Assembly (NCBI GenBank): GCA_947166565.1
Contig: CAMVEL010000001.1
Coordinates: 62,001-126,000 of the forward strand
Reading direction: 5' to 3'
Length of the DNA stretch: 64,000 nucleotides
Source of the DNA: an uncultured Erysipelotrichaceae bacterium
GTDB taxonomy: Bacteria > Bacillota_I > Bacilli_A > RFN20 > CAG-826
Part shown: piece by piece, positions 34,120 to 44,900 of the stretch
Numbering within the stretch: position 1 is the stretch's first letter
How the letters are laid out: every line of letters starts with the position of its first letter
Position numbers and translations under genes: made by a program
Notes under the pieces: model-generated
Seen by the model: the letters and a program-made list of their open reading frames with translations, nothing else
Told to the model about the DNA's origin: nothing
Database searches by the model: none

Positions 34120-35271
34120 ATGCTAACGATAAAACTTCTTAAAGAAGGCCGTTATTCTAGGCCCAAAAAATCAATCATCATATTCGGCTTTATCTCCATA
34201 GGAATCATTGCCGTCTCTAGTCTCTTTTACCTTTTCGCCTCCCTTCTCCCCGCTTTAAGGGATTCCATCAACAACTTTAGGGTGGACATGATAATCATCA
34301 GCAGTGAGTTCCATCTTACCGGCATGGAAGCCCTCAAGTTGCTTCTTATCATCCCTCTTTCCTCGATTGGGGCCGCGGTTGGGGCCATCAACCTCATCAG
34401 GATGAGCAATTGCAAACGCTTCTTCTCCGCTCTCCATATCATCCCCGGCATTGGCTTCATCGCTTTGATTACGGGGGCGGTCGTCTATTTCTTCTTCCCA
34501 AGCGCCATGGCTTCCATCCCCCCAGAAGTCCCAATCCCACCCGAACTCCCGTATTGGGTTTACGCTTATGGTGCCCTAGCCTTTGTCGTCGGCATTCTCA
34601 TCGCCGACGTCTTCGCGGTGCTATATCCCCATATCAACTACAAGGAATACGCCCCGATCTACAAGGCCTATAAAGCCGAGCTTAACGCCGCTCCGACCCC
34701 AGAAAGAAGAATCGAAATCAAGAAGGAATTCAACCTTTTCTGGAAGAAGCGCCGCTACGAGGAGATGATTTCCCTCCTCTTTGGGCATATGCTTGATGTC
34801 GACTGCGAGGAAATGCTCACCCGCGACGCCTATGAATATTTGAAGGGAAAGGCCTTAACCAATTATGCCGCAATCAAGGAAAAGGAACTCGATGAACTCT
34901 TCAAGGGCAACCAAAACGAATCCCTCCGCAGAGAACTCGCCCTCCTCTCCCGCAAGGCCCCCGATAAAGATGACAAGAAGACCGAGGCCCGCATGGATGC
35001 CGAGAAGGACTCTGGGGCCAAGGTTCCTATCGTCCCACCTGCTCAAGGGCAGCAACCTGAGCCAAATAAGCCAGAACCCCAGCCACAAACCCCTCCGAAG
35101 ACTGAGATGACCAAGCAAGACGAGAAGGTCGTCGCCAAGGAGAAGAAGAAGCTCGAGAAAGAGAAGAAGAAGGCTGAAAAGGAAGCGAAGAAAGAGGCGA
35201 AAACCAAAGAAAAAGGAAAGAAGAAGGAGGCGGAAGCCCCTAAGCCCTCATCCCCGGATACCCCTAAATAA
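34120..35271 (+). CDS. Membrane protein with Pro-rich and Lys/Glu-rich cytoplasmic tail
   Basis: A 383-aa protein of unknown family. Four hydrophobic helices are visible (about 20-42, 65-88, 100-125, 143-170). A helical charged region follows (175-280), then a Pro/Gln-rich linker (about 305-330) and a C-terminal run of about 50 residues made almost only of Lys, Glu and Ala (from about 330), likely a long single helix or disordered tail. It may tether a cytoplasmic partner or nucleic acid at the membrane; that is inference. It is divergent from the M6 protease gene, 126 bases apart. Confidence 0.7.
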   Translation: MLTIKLLKEGRYSRPKKSIIIFGFISIGIIAVSSLFYLFASLLPALRDSINNFRVDMIIISSEFHLTGMEALKLLLIIPLSSIGAAVGAINLIRMSNCKRFFSALHIIPGIGFIALITGAVVYFFFPSAMASIPPEVPIPPELPYWVYAYGALAFVVGILIADVFAVLYPHINYKEYAPIYKAYKAELNAAPTPERRIEIKKEFNLFWKKRRYEEMISLLFGHMLDVDCEEMLTRDAYEYLKGKALTNYAAIKEKELDELFKGNQNESLRRELALLSRKAPDKDDKKTEARMDAEKDSGAKVPIVPPAQGQQPEPNKPEPQPQTPPKTEMTKQDEKVVAKEKKKLEKEKKKAEKEAKKEAKTKEKGKKKEAEAPKPSSPDTPK

Positions 35272-35274
35272 GCA

Positions 35275-35309
35275 AACGAAAACCCGGCGCGAACCGGGTT
35301 TTCGTTTTT
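35275..35309. terminator. Bidirectional terminator between membrane protein and pepF
   Basis: AACGAAAACCCGG and CCGGGTTTTCGTT form a 13-bp stem around a short loop, followed by T on the + strand and preceded by A-rich sequence, so it serves both converging genes. Confidence 0.9.
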
Positions 35310-35318
35310 CTTCTTTTC

Positions 35319-37100
35319 TTATTCAGCAAGAAGTTTCTCAAGTTTATCGACAAGCTCTTCCATTCTCTTGGTAACCGCAAGATAGGGTTCTTTGCTCGTT
35401 AGGTCGACGCCCGCTTTCTTAACTTGCTCGACCGGGAAGTCGCTGCCGCCGCTACGGAGGAGGTTGATGTAATTTTCAAAGGCCCCCGGCTTCCCTTCCT
35501 TGACGTTTTCGTAGATTAGCATCGAGGAGGTGAAGCTCGTCGCGTATTGGTATACATAGAAGGGGGAATTGAATAGGTGAGGGATATAGGCCCAAACGAG
35601 AGGCTTATAGACTTCTTCTTGGATATCGATTCCGTAATAACGTTTGTAGAGGTCGATCATGACGTTATTGAGGACTTCGTAGTTGATTGGCTGCTGGTTT
35701 TCCGCGAGTTTGCTTACACGGTACTCATAATCGCCGAAGAGGGTCTGACGGTAGAAGGTCGAGACGATCTCATCGATTGATTTCTGGAGGAGGTAGATTT
35801 GGTCTTCCTTGGAAAGGGTGCCTGACTTAAGGAGATAATCGAGGAGGTTATGCTCATTGAAGGTCGAGGCGATTTCCGCGACGAAGATCGTGTAATCCTG
35901 GGTCATCAGGGGTTGGGCTTCCTCACTATAGAGGGTATGGATGGAATGGCCTGATTCGTGGGCGAGGGTGAAGACATCCGATAATTCCCCGTTGAAATTG
36001 AGGAGGATGAAGGGGTGGAAATTGGCCCCGCCATTGGAATAGGCGCCCGTGCGTTTTCCTGGACCTGGATAGACGTCGACGAAGCCGTCGCGGTTGACTT
36101 CTTTGGCTTTCTCTTGGAAATCCTTGGGGAATTCCTTGATGGAATCGAAGAAGAGGGCTTGAGCTTCCTCAAAGGTGTATTTCTTTTTGGATTTGGCGAG
36201 TTGGAGGAACCTATCGTAGCTGCGGAATTTTTCCAATCCAAAATATTTACGTTTGATTTCGAGGTATTTCTTTAATGGTGCGCTTCCTTCTTCGCTCGAA
36301 GCGACTTCGACCAAACTATGGAAGACGCCTTCGTCGATCGCGTTATGGAAGAGGTGGAGGTTAAGGATATCCTTATATCCCCGGGCCTTGACGCTAGCCA
36401 TTTGGGCGTGGAGGCTCGCGTTATATATTTCCGCGAAGGTGTTCTTATGCTTATCGTAATTCGCGTATAACGCCTCAAAGATCGCTTTCCTATCTTCCGC
36501 GGATTCCGCGCTTTCGATAAGGGACGACCAATTCGCGTGGGTAACCGTCACCTCTTTCCCGGAGGGGAGGGTGATCGTTGGGTCGACGTAATCGGCGACC
36601 GCGAGGGTCGAATAGAGGTCGCGGGGTTCCCCGACAAGAGGGGAATAGGCGGAAAGAAGCAGTTCCTTATCGGGGGAGAGGACGTATTTCTCACCGCGGA
36701 AAAGCTTCTTGATGCCGAAATGGAATTCCTCGTATTCCTTATTCTTTGCAAAGAAGTCTTCCATTTTCTTTTCGCCAAGAGCGATGATCTCGGGTTCATA
36801 ATAAGCAAAGGACTCACCCAAGACGGCGAAAAGCATTTTGACCTTCATGAGGTCACTTCCGTTAGCAACGTCTTTCTTATCGCGGTCCGAACGCATGGAA
36901 GCGAAGAAATAAAGGCGCGATAATTCGACTTCGAGCTTCTTTTGCTCATCGAAGCATTTCTTCAAAGTCTCCTCATCGTTTAGTTTGCCTTTGAAGGAAG
37001 CGAGGGTTTCGGGGATTTTCTTAAAATCCTCAAGGGCCTTGAGGAATGCTTCCTCATCCTTGAAGAAATAAGTCAGATCCCATTGTTTTTTATTGGACAT
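35319..37100 (-). CDS. pepF: Oligoendopeptidase F
   Basis: A 593-aa cytoplasmic M3B zinc metallopeptidase that degrades oligopeptides of about 7-17 residues. The zinc motif HESGHSIH is near residue 380, and the third ligand glutamate lies in FVAEIASTFNEH about 25 residues further. The N-terminal helical cap and the C-terminal RSGGSDFPVEQVKKAGVDL segment are both present, and length is normal for PepF. AAAGGAGA precedes the ATG. It is monocistronic, ending in the shared terminator. Confidence 0.95.
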   Translation of the reverse strand: MSNKKQWDLTYFFKDEEAFLKALEDFKKIPETLASFKGKLNDEETLKKCFDEQKKLEVELSRLYFFASMRSDRDKKDVANGSDLMKVKMLFAVLGESFAYYEPEIIALGEKKMEDFFAKNKEYEEFHFGIKKLFRGEKYVLSPDKELLLSAYSPLVGEPRDLYSTLAVADYVDPTITLPSGKEVTVTHANWSSLIESAESAEDRKAIFEALYANYDKHKNTFAEIYNASLHAQMASVKARGYKDILNLHLFHNAIDEGVFHSLVEVASSEEGSAPLKKYLEIKRKYFGLEKFRSYDRFLQLAKSKKKYTFEEAQALFFDSIKEFPKDFQEKAKEVNRDGFVDVYPGPGKRTGAYSNGGANFHPFILLNFNGELSDVFTLAHESGHSIHTLYSEEAQPLMTQDYTIFVAEIASTFNEHNLLDYLLKSGTLSKEDQIYLLQKSIDEIVSTFYRQTLFGDYEYRVSKLAENQQPINYEVLNNVMIDLYKRYYGIDIQEEVYKPLVWAYIPHLFNSPFYVYQYATSFTSSMLIYENVKEGKPGAFENYINLLRSGGSDFPVEQVKKAGVDLTSKEPYLAVTKRMEELVDKLEKLLAE

Positions 37101-37192
37101 GGTTTTCTCCTTTTCTTAAACGGGGATATCTTACAATAGAACGAAAAAATCACCACAAAAATGATTGGTTTATCAACGGACTAATTTAAGAT

Positions 37193-37645
37193 TTAACCAA
37201 GAACTTTGGTTAGTATTGGAAGAATGGCTTCCTTATCGCGGTTTCTCATCACGGCGTTAACGATGATTTCCGCGGATACGCTCAGGAGGAGTTCCTCTTT
37301 CTCCTTATATAAGGAACGAAGGCCTTTGTTCAGGGCTTCGAGGACGTTATTATCCTCTTCGCCATATCCCAAAGCGGAAGCGGTCAAATCGTAGAGCTTT
37401 TCTAGAGGTTTTTCGGCTTTTCCCTTAAAGGAGGCGATTTCCTTACAGATCGAAGCCCCTTGTTTCTTGTTGACCGCCTTAAGGAGTTCCTCTTTGTTTG
37501 GATAATAGTTATAAATGGTTCCGACGGAGACCTTGGCTTTTTTGGCGACAAGCCGCATGGAGAAATCCTCTTCGCCGACTTTCTTGAGGACCTCGGCGGC
37601 GGAAGAGAGGATCTTGTTCGTGGGATCGATAAGAATCTTTGGCAT
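37193..37645 (-). CDS. TetR family transcriptional regulator
   Basis: A 150-aa repressor-type protein. The helix-turn-helix is at about 25-50: FSMRLVAKKAKVSVGTIYNYYPNKEELLKAV, matching the TetR consensus. The ligand-binding half is short (about 90 residues), so it is a compact member. AAAGGAG precedes the ATG. It lies between the XRE regulator and pepF on the same strand; no transporter next to it shows its target. Ligand unknown. Confidence 0.88.
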   Translation of the reverse strand: MPKILIDPTNKILSSAAEVLKKVGEEDFSMRLVAKKAKVSVGTIYNYYPNKEELLKAVNKKQGASICKEIASFKGKAEKPLEKLYDLTASALGYGEEDNNVLEALNKGLRSLYKEKEELLLSVSAEIIVNAVMRNRDKEAILPILTKVLG

Positions 37646-37691
37646 GGTTTGTCTCCTTTCGAAAAATGGATTTTAGGCGATGCGTGTAGTC

Positions 37692-38327
37692 TTATTTACG
37701 GAGTTTGTAATTAGCTATAAGGATGAGGATTATCTGGATTGGGGCCCCGACGGAGAGGATGAACCAAATCTGTTCGGGCTTTTCGTTAACAAAGCCGAAT
37801 TGCACGCAGAAAGATATCAACAATGACCAAACGAAGAGGGAGAGCAAGACGATGACCGCGACGCGGTTATGGAAGAATCTCCAAACCTCAAAGGCCGCGA
37901 GGAAGGCTCCCGCCGGGACCATCCAAAGGAAAACGATGAGGTTCTTGATCCAATGCTCGCTTCCTTGGAAGATGTAATCGGAAAAATAGATGGAGAAGGC
38001 GACGAGGACCACGAAGGTCATACTCATCGATAATATCAAGGCCTTATTTGTTTCTTGCCTTTTCCTTTCCTTCTTTTCCTCTTCGTTAACGGTGACCTCG
38101 TTGATGGATTCTTCGTTTTGCTCGGTCAATAGGTAATCGACGGTGACCCCAAAGAAACGGGCGATATCGATGAGGATATCGACGCTTGGGGCGGCATATC
38201 CGAGTTCCCATTTGGAAATGGATTTGTCACTATAATGGATTTCCTCGGCGAGTTCTTGCTGGGTGAGCCCCCTGGCTTTGCGCAGGGCGACGACGTTTTT
38301 CCCGATGATTGAGGCTAGGTTGTTCAT
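37692..38327 (-). CDS. XRE-type HTH regulator with membrane-spanning C-terminus
   Basis: A 211-aa protein. Residues 5-60 are a Cro/CI helix-turn-helix (KARGLTQQELAEEIHYSDKSISKWELG), followed by the common FFGVTVDYLL segment, a charged linker with a Glu/Lys run, and four hydrophobic helices (about 95-118, 127-148, 155-178, 185-205). Such membrane-bound XRE proteins couple an envelope signal to transcription. ATG 38327 is preferred over an in-frame start at 38345: the promoter TTGATT-16-CACAAT ends six bases before it, so upstream codons would lie outside the transcript. Confidence 0.85.
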   Translation of the reverse strand: MNNLASIIGKNVVALRKARGLTQQELAEEIHYSDKSISKWELGYAAPSVDILIDIARFFGVTVDYLLTEQNEESINEVTVNEEEKKERKRQETNKALILSMSMTFVVLVAFSIYFSDYIFQGSEHWIKNLIVFLWMVPAGAFLAAFEVWRFFHNRVAVIVLLSLFVWSLLISFCVQFGFVNEKPEQIWFILSVGAPIQIILILIANYKLRK

Positions 38328-38333
38328 GTGACT

Positions 38334-38361
38334 ATTGTGCCACAAAAGGAGGAAAAATCAA
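38334..38361 (-). promoter_or_regulatory. Promoter abutting the XRE regulator gene (leaderless start candidate)
   Basis: Read on the minus strand: TTGATT (38361-38356), 16 bases, CACAAT (38339-38334), six bases, ATG (38327). No Shine-Dalgarno sequence precedes the ATG. Confidence 0.6.
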
Positions 38362-38390
38362 ACTTTCCTTTGGAACTGCGTTCAAATAGA

Positions 38391-41300
38391 TTAGGGTTTA
38401 ACCGTATATCCAAGCGAGGTTCTACTCGCGAATTTGCTATCGAAAACAGAGGAAGGAATCGAGGATTGGGTGGTAACCGTGTATCTTTTCCAAAGGGTTC
38501 CGGAGCTCTTCGTGCCGGTGAACATCGTTAGCTTATGGGAAGAGGAATTCCAGGCGTTCTCGTATTTGCCGGTCGAGGTGATGTTCTTTATCGATAGGGA
38601 AAGGGTCGCGCTAGCCGCGGAGATGCCGATTATCTTCAAGGCCAATGACCCGCTCGCGCTATATAAGGACTCCTTAGAATAATTCTTCCCATTGGATGAA
38701 TAGGTGACGGTCTTGCCATTGATCGTGAGGTTAAGATTCTCAAACATCGATACATGGGTCAACGCTTTCATGGAAATGGAGAGATTCCAAACGGGGTTAT
38801 CGAATGTCCCGGAGGTGGAGAAGGACTGGATGAGGTCCTCACCATGGATCGATTGTTTGGAAGAAGAATCCCCCGATAGGTTATCGGTGATGATCGAACC
38901 CATGTTGAGGATGTATTTCAAAAGCCAGTCGAGGAGGTTATCCGAGAAATCGGAGCCTTTGACCCTGACCTTATCGCTGTAGGCCTTGTCGCTCGTAATG
39001 GTGTTCTTTTGGATGCGGATCCTTTCCATATAGAGCTCACCGCTTGAATCGTCCCCGCTGGTCTCATAATAGATGTTCGTGTAGGTGTTCTCGGAAACGA
39101 CATCGACGATACCGACAGGTTTGATTTCGGGAATGGTGACATTCGCGGCCAATTTGATATGGGCCCCATCCAAATAGATGAAGGCGTCGATTTCGATGTC
39201 GTAGGTCTTCGTAAGGATCTTCAAGGGGATGCTCGCGTTCAGATGGTAGGTCGTTAGATACGATTCGTCCGTTACCCCAAGGGTGATGGTTCCTAAAAGG
39301 AAACTAACGAGATGGGATAACGAAGAGAAGGAAGTGAAATCGTTAAGGGAATAAGACGAACCAATCCAGTTATAATCCGGTGGGTTGACGGAGAAATCGG
39401 TGGAATCGAAATCGATTCTGATGTAGATTTCGTTCCCATCGGATTTCACCGAATTCGCATAAACCTCGATGGTCTCGAGCTTGCCAACGCGGTCAATCCC
39501 TTCCGAATCGACGTAATTTTCCCCGAATTTCAATCTGAGATTAAGGGGATAATCGTCATGGATAACGCCTTGCTTGATGACGAAAGTATCGGTACGGGTC
39601 GCGTTATTGATATTCGCGGAAAGGAGAAACCCACTCGCGAGGACTTCGAGATAACGCCCGTCGATCAAAGCCCCCAAAACGGTTCTTGAGGTCAAGGAAG
39701 AGAAGGAATTCGTCAATCTTTTGAAACGGGGATCGGTCGAAGAGAGTAAACTCGCGACCGTATCGAGGACGTCGTTAAGGGAATTGATGGAGAACCTTCC
39801 CTTAAGGGGATTACCTTCTGGCTCGGTCCTTTTTTCCGCGGATTTGGAACTATTGTTCTTGGAGTTATACTCAACAAGCATATAGCCTGTCTCACCCTCG
39901 TTTCCTTGGTAATCCTTCAAGGCCGAATCCGTTTCGTTTGAAGGGCCCGTGACATCGACTTTGAGGTTATGGTCTTGGAAGAAATGTTCCTTATGGTCGG
40001 TGATGGTCGCTTTCCCGGTCCCTATCTTTTCGGCTAAATCAAAGCCCAAGGAACCGGAGAAGGAGAAACCTTGCTTATCAAGGGTTTTGTTCCCGTTATA
40101 GGAAGGGATGGTATAGGAGGTGACGGCCGTCTCGCCTTTTTTGGCGAAATAACCGGATAAGGAGATGGAGAGCTGATCGTTTTTCGCGATATCGTTGATG
40201 GTGTCTTCCAATCCAGGGAGATGTTCCAATTCCGTATAACCGTTTTTATCGAAAGCCGTCTCCTCATAATCCATGACCTCGAGGGTGCCATCGAGGATTA
40301 GGCTGAGTTTTGGGGAACTTGAGGAAACGATACCCGCCGATTCAAAGGTTACCGATAGAAGGTCGAGGTTATTGGAGGAAAGGGTGACATAGGCCTTTCC
40401 CCTGCCGTTGGCCTTGCTTAGATCAAGGGTCGCGTAAACGGCGTTATTCGCATGGCTTAAGGAGGTAATCATCGAGAGAAGGCCTTCATAATGGCCTTCG
40501 TTTATATCGGTGTAGACGACGCTTTCCTTAATCGCGTCGATCGCTTCGCTTAACGAGCCTAATGATACAAGGAAGCCGGAAAGCACCTTCATGATGGTAT
40601 CGTTTTGGATGCTTTCATCGCTTAATGCATCGCCCGTTGAGGAAGCGAAACTCGATAACGTTTTGATGTTTGTCTTGGCCTTAAGGATGTTGTTGAGATT
40701 GATGTAGGCCTTTCCTTCGCCTTCTTCTTCCTCAATATGGAGAGCAAGGTATTCATCGTTCCCGTTCGAGGAGAAATCCACCTCACCCGTGACATCGTTA
40801 TAGGAAGTGGAGAGATCGACGTTCGCGGATAAATCGAGGTGGCCGTCCTCTTCGATTTCGTCGCGGGCGAAATGGGTGTCGTCGCCGATGACCTCCTCTT
40901 CGATATGGGTGATATCCAAATTCGCGGAGATCCCGAATTTCTTATGGGATATCTTATTCCCTATTTCCTTTACGAGGGCCAAGGAATCCCCGAGTACCAG
41001 GTAATCGTCTTCTTCATAAGGCAAGGTGAAAGAAGGGGATTCGCTAGGGTTGATATCCGCGGAAAGGGATATCTCAAACCCATCGTTAAAGGAGAAGGAG
41101 GAGAGACTGTTCTCGTTATCAAGAGGGAAATCGACATGGTTAAGGATTCCCTTCTCGTTGCTTCCTAAACCAAACGATAGGGTATCCTCGCCTAAAGGGA
41201 GATCCAAACGGAAATAGTGGTCGGAAAGGGAAACCATGTGGTTGGTGGCAACTCTAAATTCCTCGAAATCGAAGGCGAGTTTTTCGCCATCCGCGCCTTT

Positions 41301-41843
41301 AAGGCTAATTTCCTTGATGTCGAATGATTCGAGGACGGAATAGACGAAATAATCAAGGCTGCCGTATTCGTAATAGACGATGCCCCTCGTCAATTCGTCT
41401 TCCTCACTTTCGTCATAGGCGGTGACGCTCGTCTTGAATTTGATCCCGCCATCGTTAGGCCAGGAAAGGGAGAAGAAGAGGTTCTCGTCCTTCAAGGTCA
41501 AATTGGCCTCGCGTTTTAAGCCGTTGTAATCGAGCGGCAAATCGATTGAGGCGTTGATGCCATGGATCGAGGGCTCATCGATTCTGAGGTTGATGGAACC
41601 GTTTTCGATCAAGACGTTATTGTCCTTCCCCTCGATTTTCCCAGGGATCTTCAATAACAATTGGTCGATATCTAGGCTTAGCCCGCCATTTACGGCATCG
41701 CGAAGCTGATGACCGATTTCAAAAGGCTCAATATCCTCGTTTTCTTCAGGAAGGGCCCCGACTTTATTCGGGGTGCATGAAAGCAAAAAGGACCCCATGA
41801 GGAGAGCGGATAAGAAGAATTTTGTCTTATTTCCTTTTTGCAT
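38391..41843 (-). CDS. Giant surface lipoprotein (1150 aa), paralogue of the upstream gene
   Basis: A 1150-aa protein with a lipoprotein signal (LLMGSFLLSC, cysteine near residue 23). The rest is a long succession of amphipathic beta strands with alternating polar/hydrophobic residues and many Asn, Ser and Asp, without recognised domains. It aligns by eye with the protein of the next gene upstream: shared blocks include EEYGSLDY-like TRGxxxYEYGxLD (about 130-145), FGLGSNEKGILNHVDFP (about 225-240) and ISLSADINPSE. It is therefore a divergent duplicate. The ATG lies 10 bases after GGGGAGGGG, which is one arm of a perfect hairpin. Likely role: cell-surface structure or adhesion; not proven. Confidence 0.75.
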   Translation of the reverse strand: MQKGNKTKFFLSALLMGSFLLSCTPNKVGALPEENEDIEPFEIGHQLRDAVNGGLSLDIDQLLLKIPGKIEGKDNNVLIENGSINLRIDEPSIHGINASIDLPLDYNGLKREANLTLKDENLFFSLSWPNDGGIKFKTSVTAYDESEEDELTRGIVYYEYGSLDYFVYSVLESFDIKEISLKGADGEKLAFDFEEFRVATNHMVSLSDHYFRLDLPLGEDTLSFGLGSNEKGILNHVDFPLDNENSLSSFSFNDGFEISLSADINPSESPSFTLPYEEDDYLVLGDSLALVKEIGNKISHKKFGISANLDITHIEEEVIGDDTHFARDEIEEDGHLDLSANVDLSTSYNDVTGEVDFSSNGNDEYLALHIEEEEGEGKAYINLNNILKAKTNIKTLSSFASSTGDALSDESIQNDTIMKVLSGFLVSLGSLSEAIDAIKESVVYTDINEGHYEGLLSMITSLSHANNAVYATLDLSKANGRGKAYVTLSSNNLDLLSVTFESAGIVSSSSPKLSLILDGTLEVMDYEETAFDKNGYTELEHLPGLEDTINDIAKNDQLSISLSGYFAKKGETAVTSYTIPSYNGNKTLDKQGFSFSGSLGFDLAEKIGTGKATITDHKEHFFQDHNLKVDVTGPSNETDSALKDYQGNEGETGYMLVEYNSKNNSSKSAEKRTEPEGNPLKGRFSINSLNDVLDTVASLLSSTDPRFKRLTNSFSSLTSRTVLGALIDGRYLEVLASGFLLSANINNATRTDTFVIKQGVIHDDYPLNLRLKFGENYVDSEGIDRVGKLETIEVYANSVKSDGNEIYIRIDFDSTDFSVNPPDYNWIGSSYSLNDFTSFSSLSHLVSFLLGTITLGVTDESYLTTYHLNASIPLKILTKTYDIEIDAFIYLDGAHIKLAANVTIPEIKPVGIVDVVSENTYTNIYYETSGDDSSGELYMERIRIQKNTITSDKAYSDKVRVKGSDFSDNLLDWLLKYILNMGSIITDNLSGDSSSKQSIHGEDLIQSFSTSGTFDNPVWNLSISMKALTHVSMFENLNLTINGKTVTYSSNGKNYSKESLYSASGSLALKIIGISAASATLSLSIKNITSTGKYENAWNSSSHKLTMFTGTKSSGTLWKRYTVTTQSSIPSSVFDSKFASRTSLGYTVKP

Positions 41844-41853
41844 AAATGGATTC

Positions 41854-41888
41854 GCCCCTCCCCTAGGAACTAAACAAAGGGGAGGGGC
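41854..41888 (-). promoter_or_regulatory. Perfect 10-bp hairpin covering the ribosome site of the lipoprotein gene
   Basis: On the minus strand GCCCCTCCCC (41888-41879), a 15-base loop and GGGGAGGGGC (41863-41854) form a perfect stem. No T-run follows, so it is not a classical terminator. The second arm contains the only Shine-Dalgarno-like sequence for ATG 41843, 10 bases away; folding would hide it. Confidence 0.7.
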
Positions 41889-41900
41889 ATGTATTAGTTT

Positions 41901-44900
41901 TTAGGCAATCCCGAGGTAGAGGTTACGTCCAGCTGGGATTTCGTCTAGGCCGATGTAGTTATAGCCATAGAGCGAGTAGTAGGGGTTGTTCTTGTCATCG
42001 CTTTGGAAGCCGTTGACGAGGTCATAGAGATCGCCTTTGGCTTCTGCGTCGATGATGCCGTTATCGTTAACGTCTTTGACGAAGAGGCTTGCGTATTCGC
42101 TTCCGAGTCCATTGACTTCGGAAATGAGGCCATCCGCGTCGAAATTGGTGAGGCCGATGGTGACGTCAGCTTCCGCGAAACGGAGCTTGCTGCCATCGTT
42201 TTCGGCGGTAGCGTCAGCGTAGACGTTGGCTTCGAGTCCGGTAAGGCAACGGGCATCGAATCCGGAAGCGCTATGGAGATCGGTGGAGGTGAAGGTCAAA
42301 TCGGCATTGCCGATGACGCCAATGCCAAGGAGAGCGCCCAAATCAAGGGAAATGGTGTAGCTCCTGCCGCTCGTAAGGTCTTTGGTGAAGAAACCGTTGA
42401 AGCAATCGGCGACGTGGATGCCCTTTTCGTCGAAGAGGCCTTTCTTTGGTTCGGCTTCTTCTTCGTTGTTGGCTTGTGGTTCCTCCGGTTCCTCGTTTTC
42501 ATTCTTGGCGAAGAGGGATTCATCAACGCCTAAGGTGTAGCCAAGGACCCAGTTAAGCAAGTCGGCATTATAGTCTTTGCCATCGATTCTGACCGCGTCC
42601 TTGACGTCTTTGATTCTTCCGTAGGAGGAATCGCGGGTGAGGAGTAGTTCGCCATCTGGATCGACTCCGTTAGCGTAGTAGTAGATTTTGGAATCGCGTT
42701 TGCCCTCTAGTTCGTTCGGACGGAAATAATGGGCATCGTCAGGAGCGTTAAGTCCCCTGATGACTGGGAGGTTGGAGAAATCGGCCATGAGTTTGGTCTC
42801 GGCCCCTTCAACGGAGGCGTCGAGGGTGAAGTCATAGACGTTAAGTCCATATCCCGCGACCATGAGATCGATGGAGCCTTCAAGCCCATAATAGGAGACG
42901 CCCGCGAGGTTGCCATCGTTATTCTCGACCACGCCCATCGTAAGGGTGTTGAGAAGCTCATTGCCCATCGAGGCAAGGGGGGTGAAGTCGGTGAATCCTT
43001 CGAAGGAAGAGAAGGCTTCCGCGGAGGCTTCGCCTAAGGTATCGATGTCGGAGATCGTCAAATCGAATTTGTTGACGTTATCCTTCTTGACGAGGACCTT
43101 AAGGTCGGAAAGACCCTTTTCGGCCCCATTGCCTTCTTCGTCTCCGCCATAGGTTTGTTCGGAATCGTAGGAGAGGACGAGGTCGATCTTGATGCCATCA
43201 AGGCCAAGGGCGTCGCCACTGATGGTGACTTTGGTCTGTTCGCCAAGGCTGACGTCTTCGAGGATTCCGCGATATGTGAGTAAGTCGAAGTAGCGGCCAT
43301 CGAGGATATCGCTGAGCAAGGAGCTGCTCGCTTCGCCCATGATGGAGGCCCCAAGGCGGGAGAACCTATCGTCACCCCTGACGAAATCAAGGAGGAAATC
43401 AAGGCTGAAGCCATTGTCTTCACTGAAAACTTCCTTAGCGGCGTTGAGGTCGATTAAACCCTCGATGCCCTTTTCGGATTTTTGGGAGACGGTCGCTTTG
43501 CCAGATTTGGATAAGGAATCGTAGGAGAAGCCGATCTTCTTCATATCATCCTGCAAGCCGAGCTTGATGTTATGGTCTTGGACATAGGTGTCCGCGAAAT
43601 GGGTGAGGCTGAGATCGACCTTTCCTTCTTTGGTAGTGACTTCTCCTTCGCCTTCTTTGGCGAAATCGAAGGCGAGTCCGCCACCGATTTCAAGAGCGTG
43701 GTCAACGCCATTTTCCTTGTAGAGGTTGCCGTTAAGGGAAGCCTTGAATGACTTATCGTCCGCGATGGCTTTGATTTGACCACCCAAACCCTTGAGGTGG
43801 GAAAGGGATTCGTATTCTTTGTCGGAACCGTATTCGGGTTCTTTCGGGGTTTCGAATTCGCTGGTCTTGATCTCACCGTTAAGGGAGATGGAAGCGAGCT
43901 CGATATCCTTTAAGGTGATGCTAAGCAACGAGGAGTCGTTCCTTCCGGAAACCTTGAGGATAACGCTTCCGGATAGTCCCAAAGGAGACAAACCAAGTTC
44001 AATGGTGATGAGGTTATCCTCGCCCTTGATGAGGGAGATGAGGTCAAGGACGGAGACGAAGGTTCCGTCTTCGATTCCTTTGAGCAAAGAGGAATTCATG
44101 ATCCTATCGATTTCATCGCCGAGGGTTCCAAGGAGTTTGGTGATGGAGGAAAGATCCATCTTCTCTTCGGAGGAACCACTGAAAGCGTCCTTCAAGACGT
44201 TGGTGTAGAACTCATCGAGATAGGTCTTGCTGGTTTTGGCTTTGAGGACGTCGTTGACGTTGAGGTATCCCTGGTAGCCGTTTTCCTCTTCAAGATATGC
44301 GACTCCGATGCGGTGTCCTTTGAATTCTTCGCCTTCCTCACGTTTCTTATCGATGGTGATGTTGGCGTCGATTCCCTCGAGGGCGCGTTTCTTGTTGCCT
44401 TCCTCATCGACTTTGAAAGCATCGATGTTGGCGTCAAGGTGAAGGAGTGCCGCCTCATCGACGGAAGATTTCTTCATGACGGTGCGGGAGCCTTCCTTGG
44501 CTTCCTTGCGGTGACCGATTTCCAAATCGGCGGTTAAACCGATTTCTGGTTTGGCGATGACTTTGGCGATATTGCGGAACAAAGCGGCCGAATCGGCGAG
44601 ATCGCGGTATTCTTCCGGATCGCCATAGATGGTGCTAGCCCAGTCGATGTCCTCTCCATTGTTGACGAGTTTTCCGCCGATATCCGCGGAAAGGGAGAGG
44701 TCCATGCCGTCTTGGATATGCCAAACGGGATTCTCAAGGGGATGTCCGTTCTCGTCGAACTTAGCTGGTAAATCGACATGGTTAAGGACGGCGTTTTCGT
44801 TACCGCCAAGACCGAGTTTGATGGATTTGTCGCCAAGCTTAAGGTTCCAAATGAAGTAAGCTGTGTTATCCTCGCCACCGATATTGACCATCTCGTTAAG

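Noticed and set aside
42003..42533. A 176-codon + strand frame opposite the 1255-aa surface gene
   Set aside because: It is a shadow of the minus-strand gene, whose signal peptide, ribosome site and similarity to its neighbour are clear.
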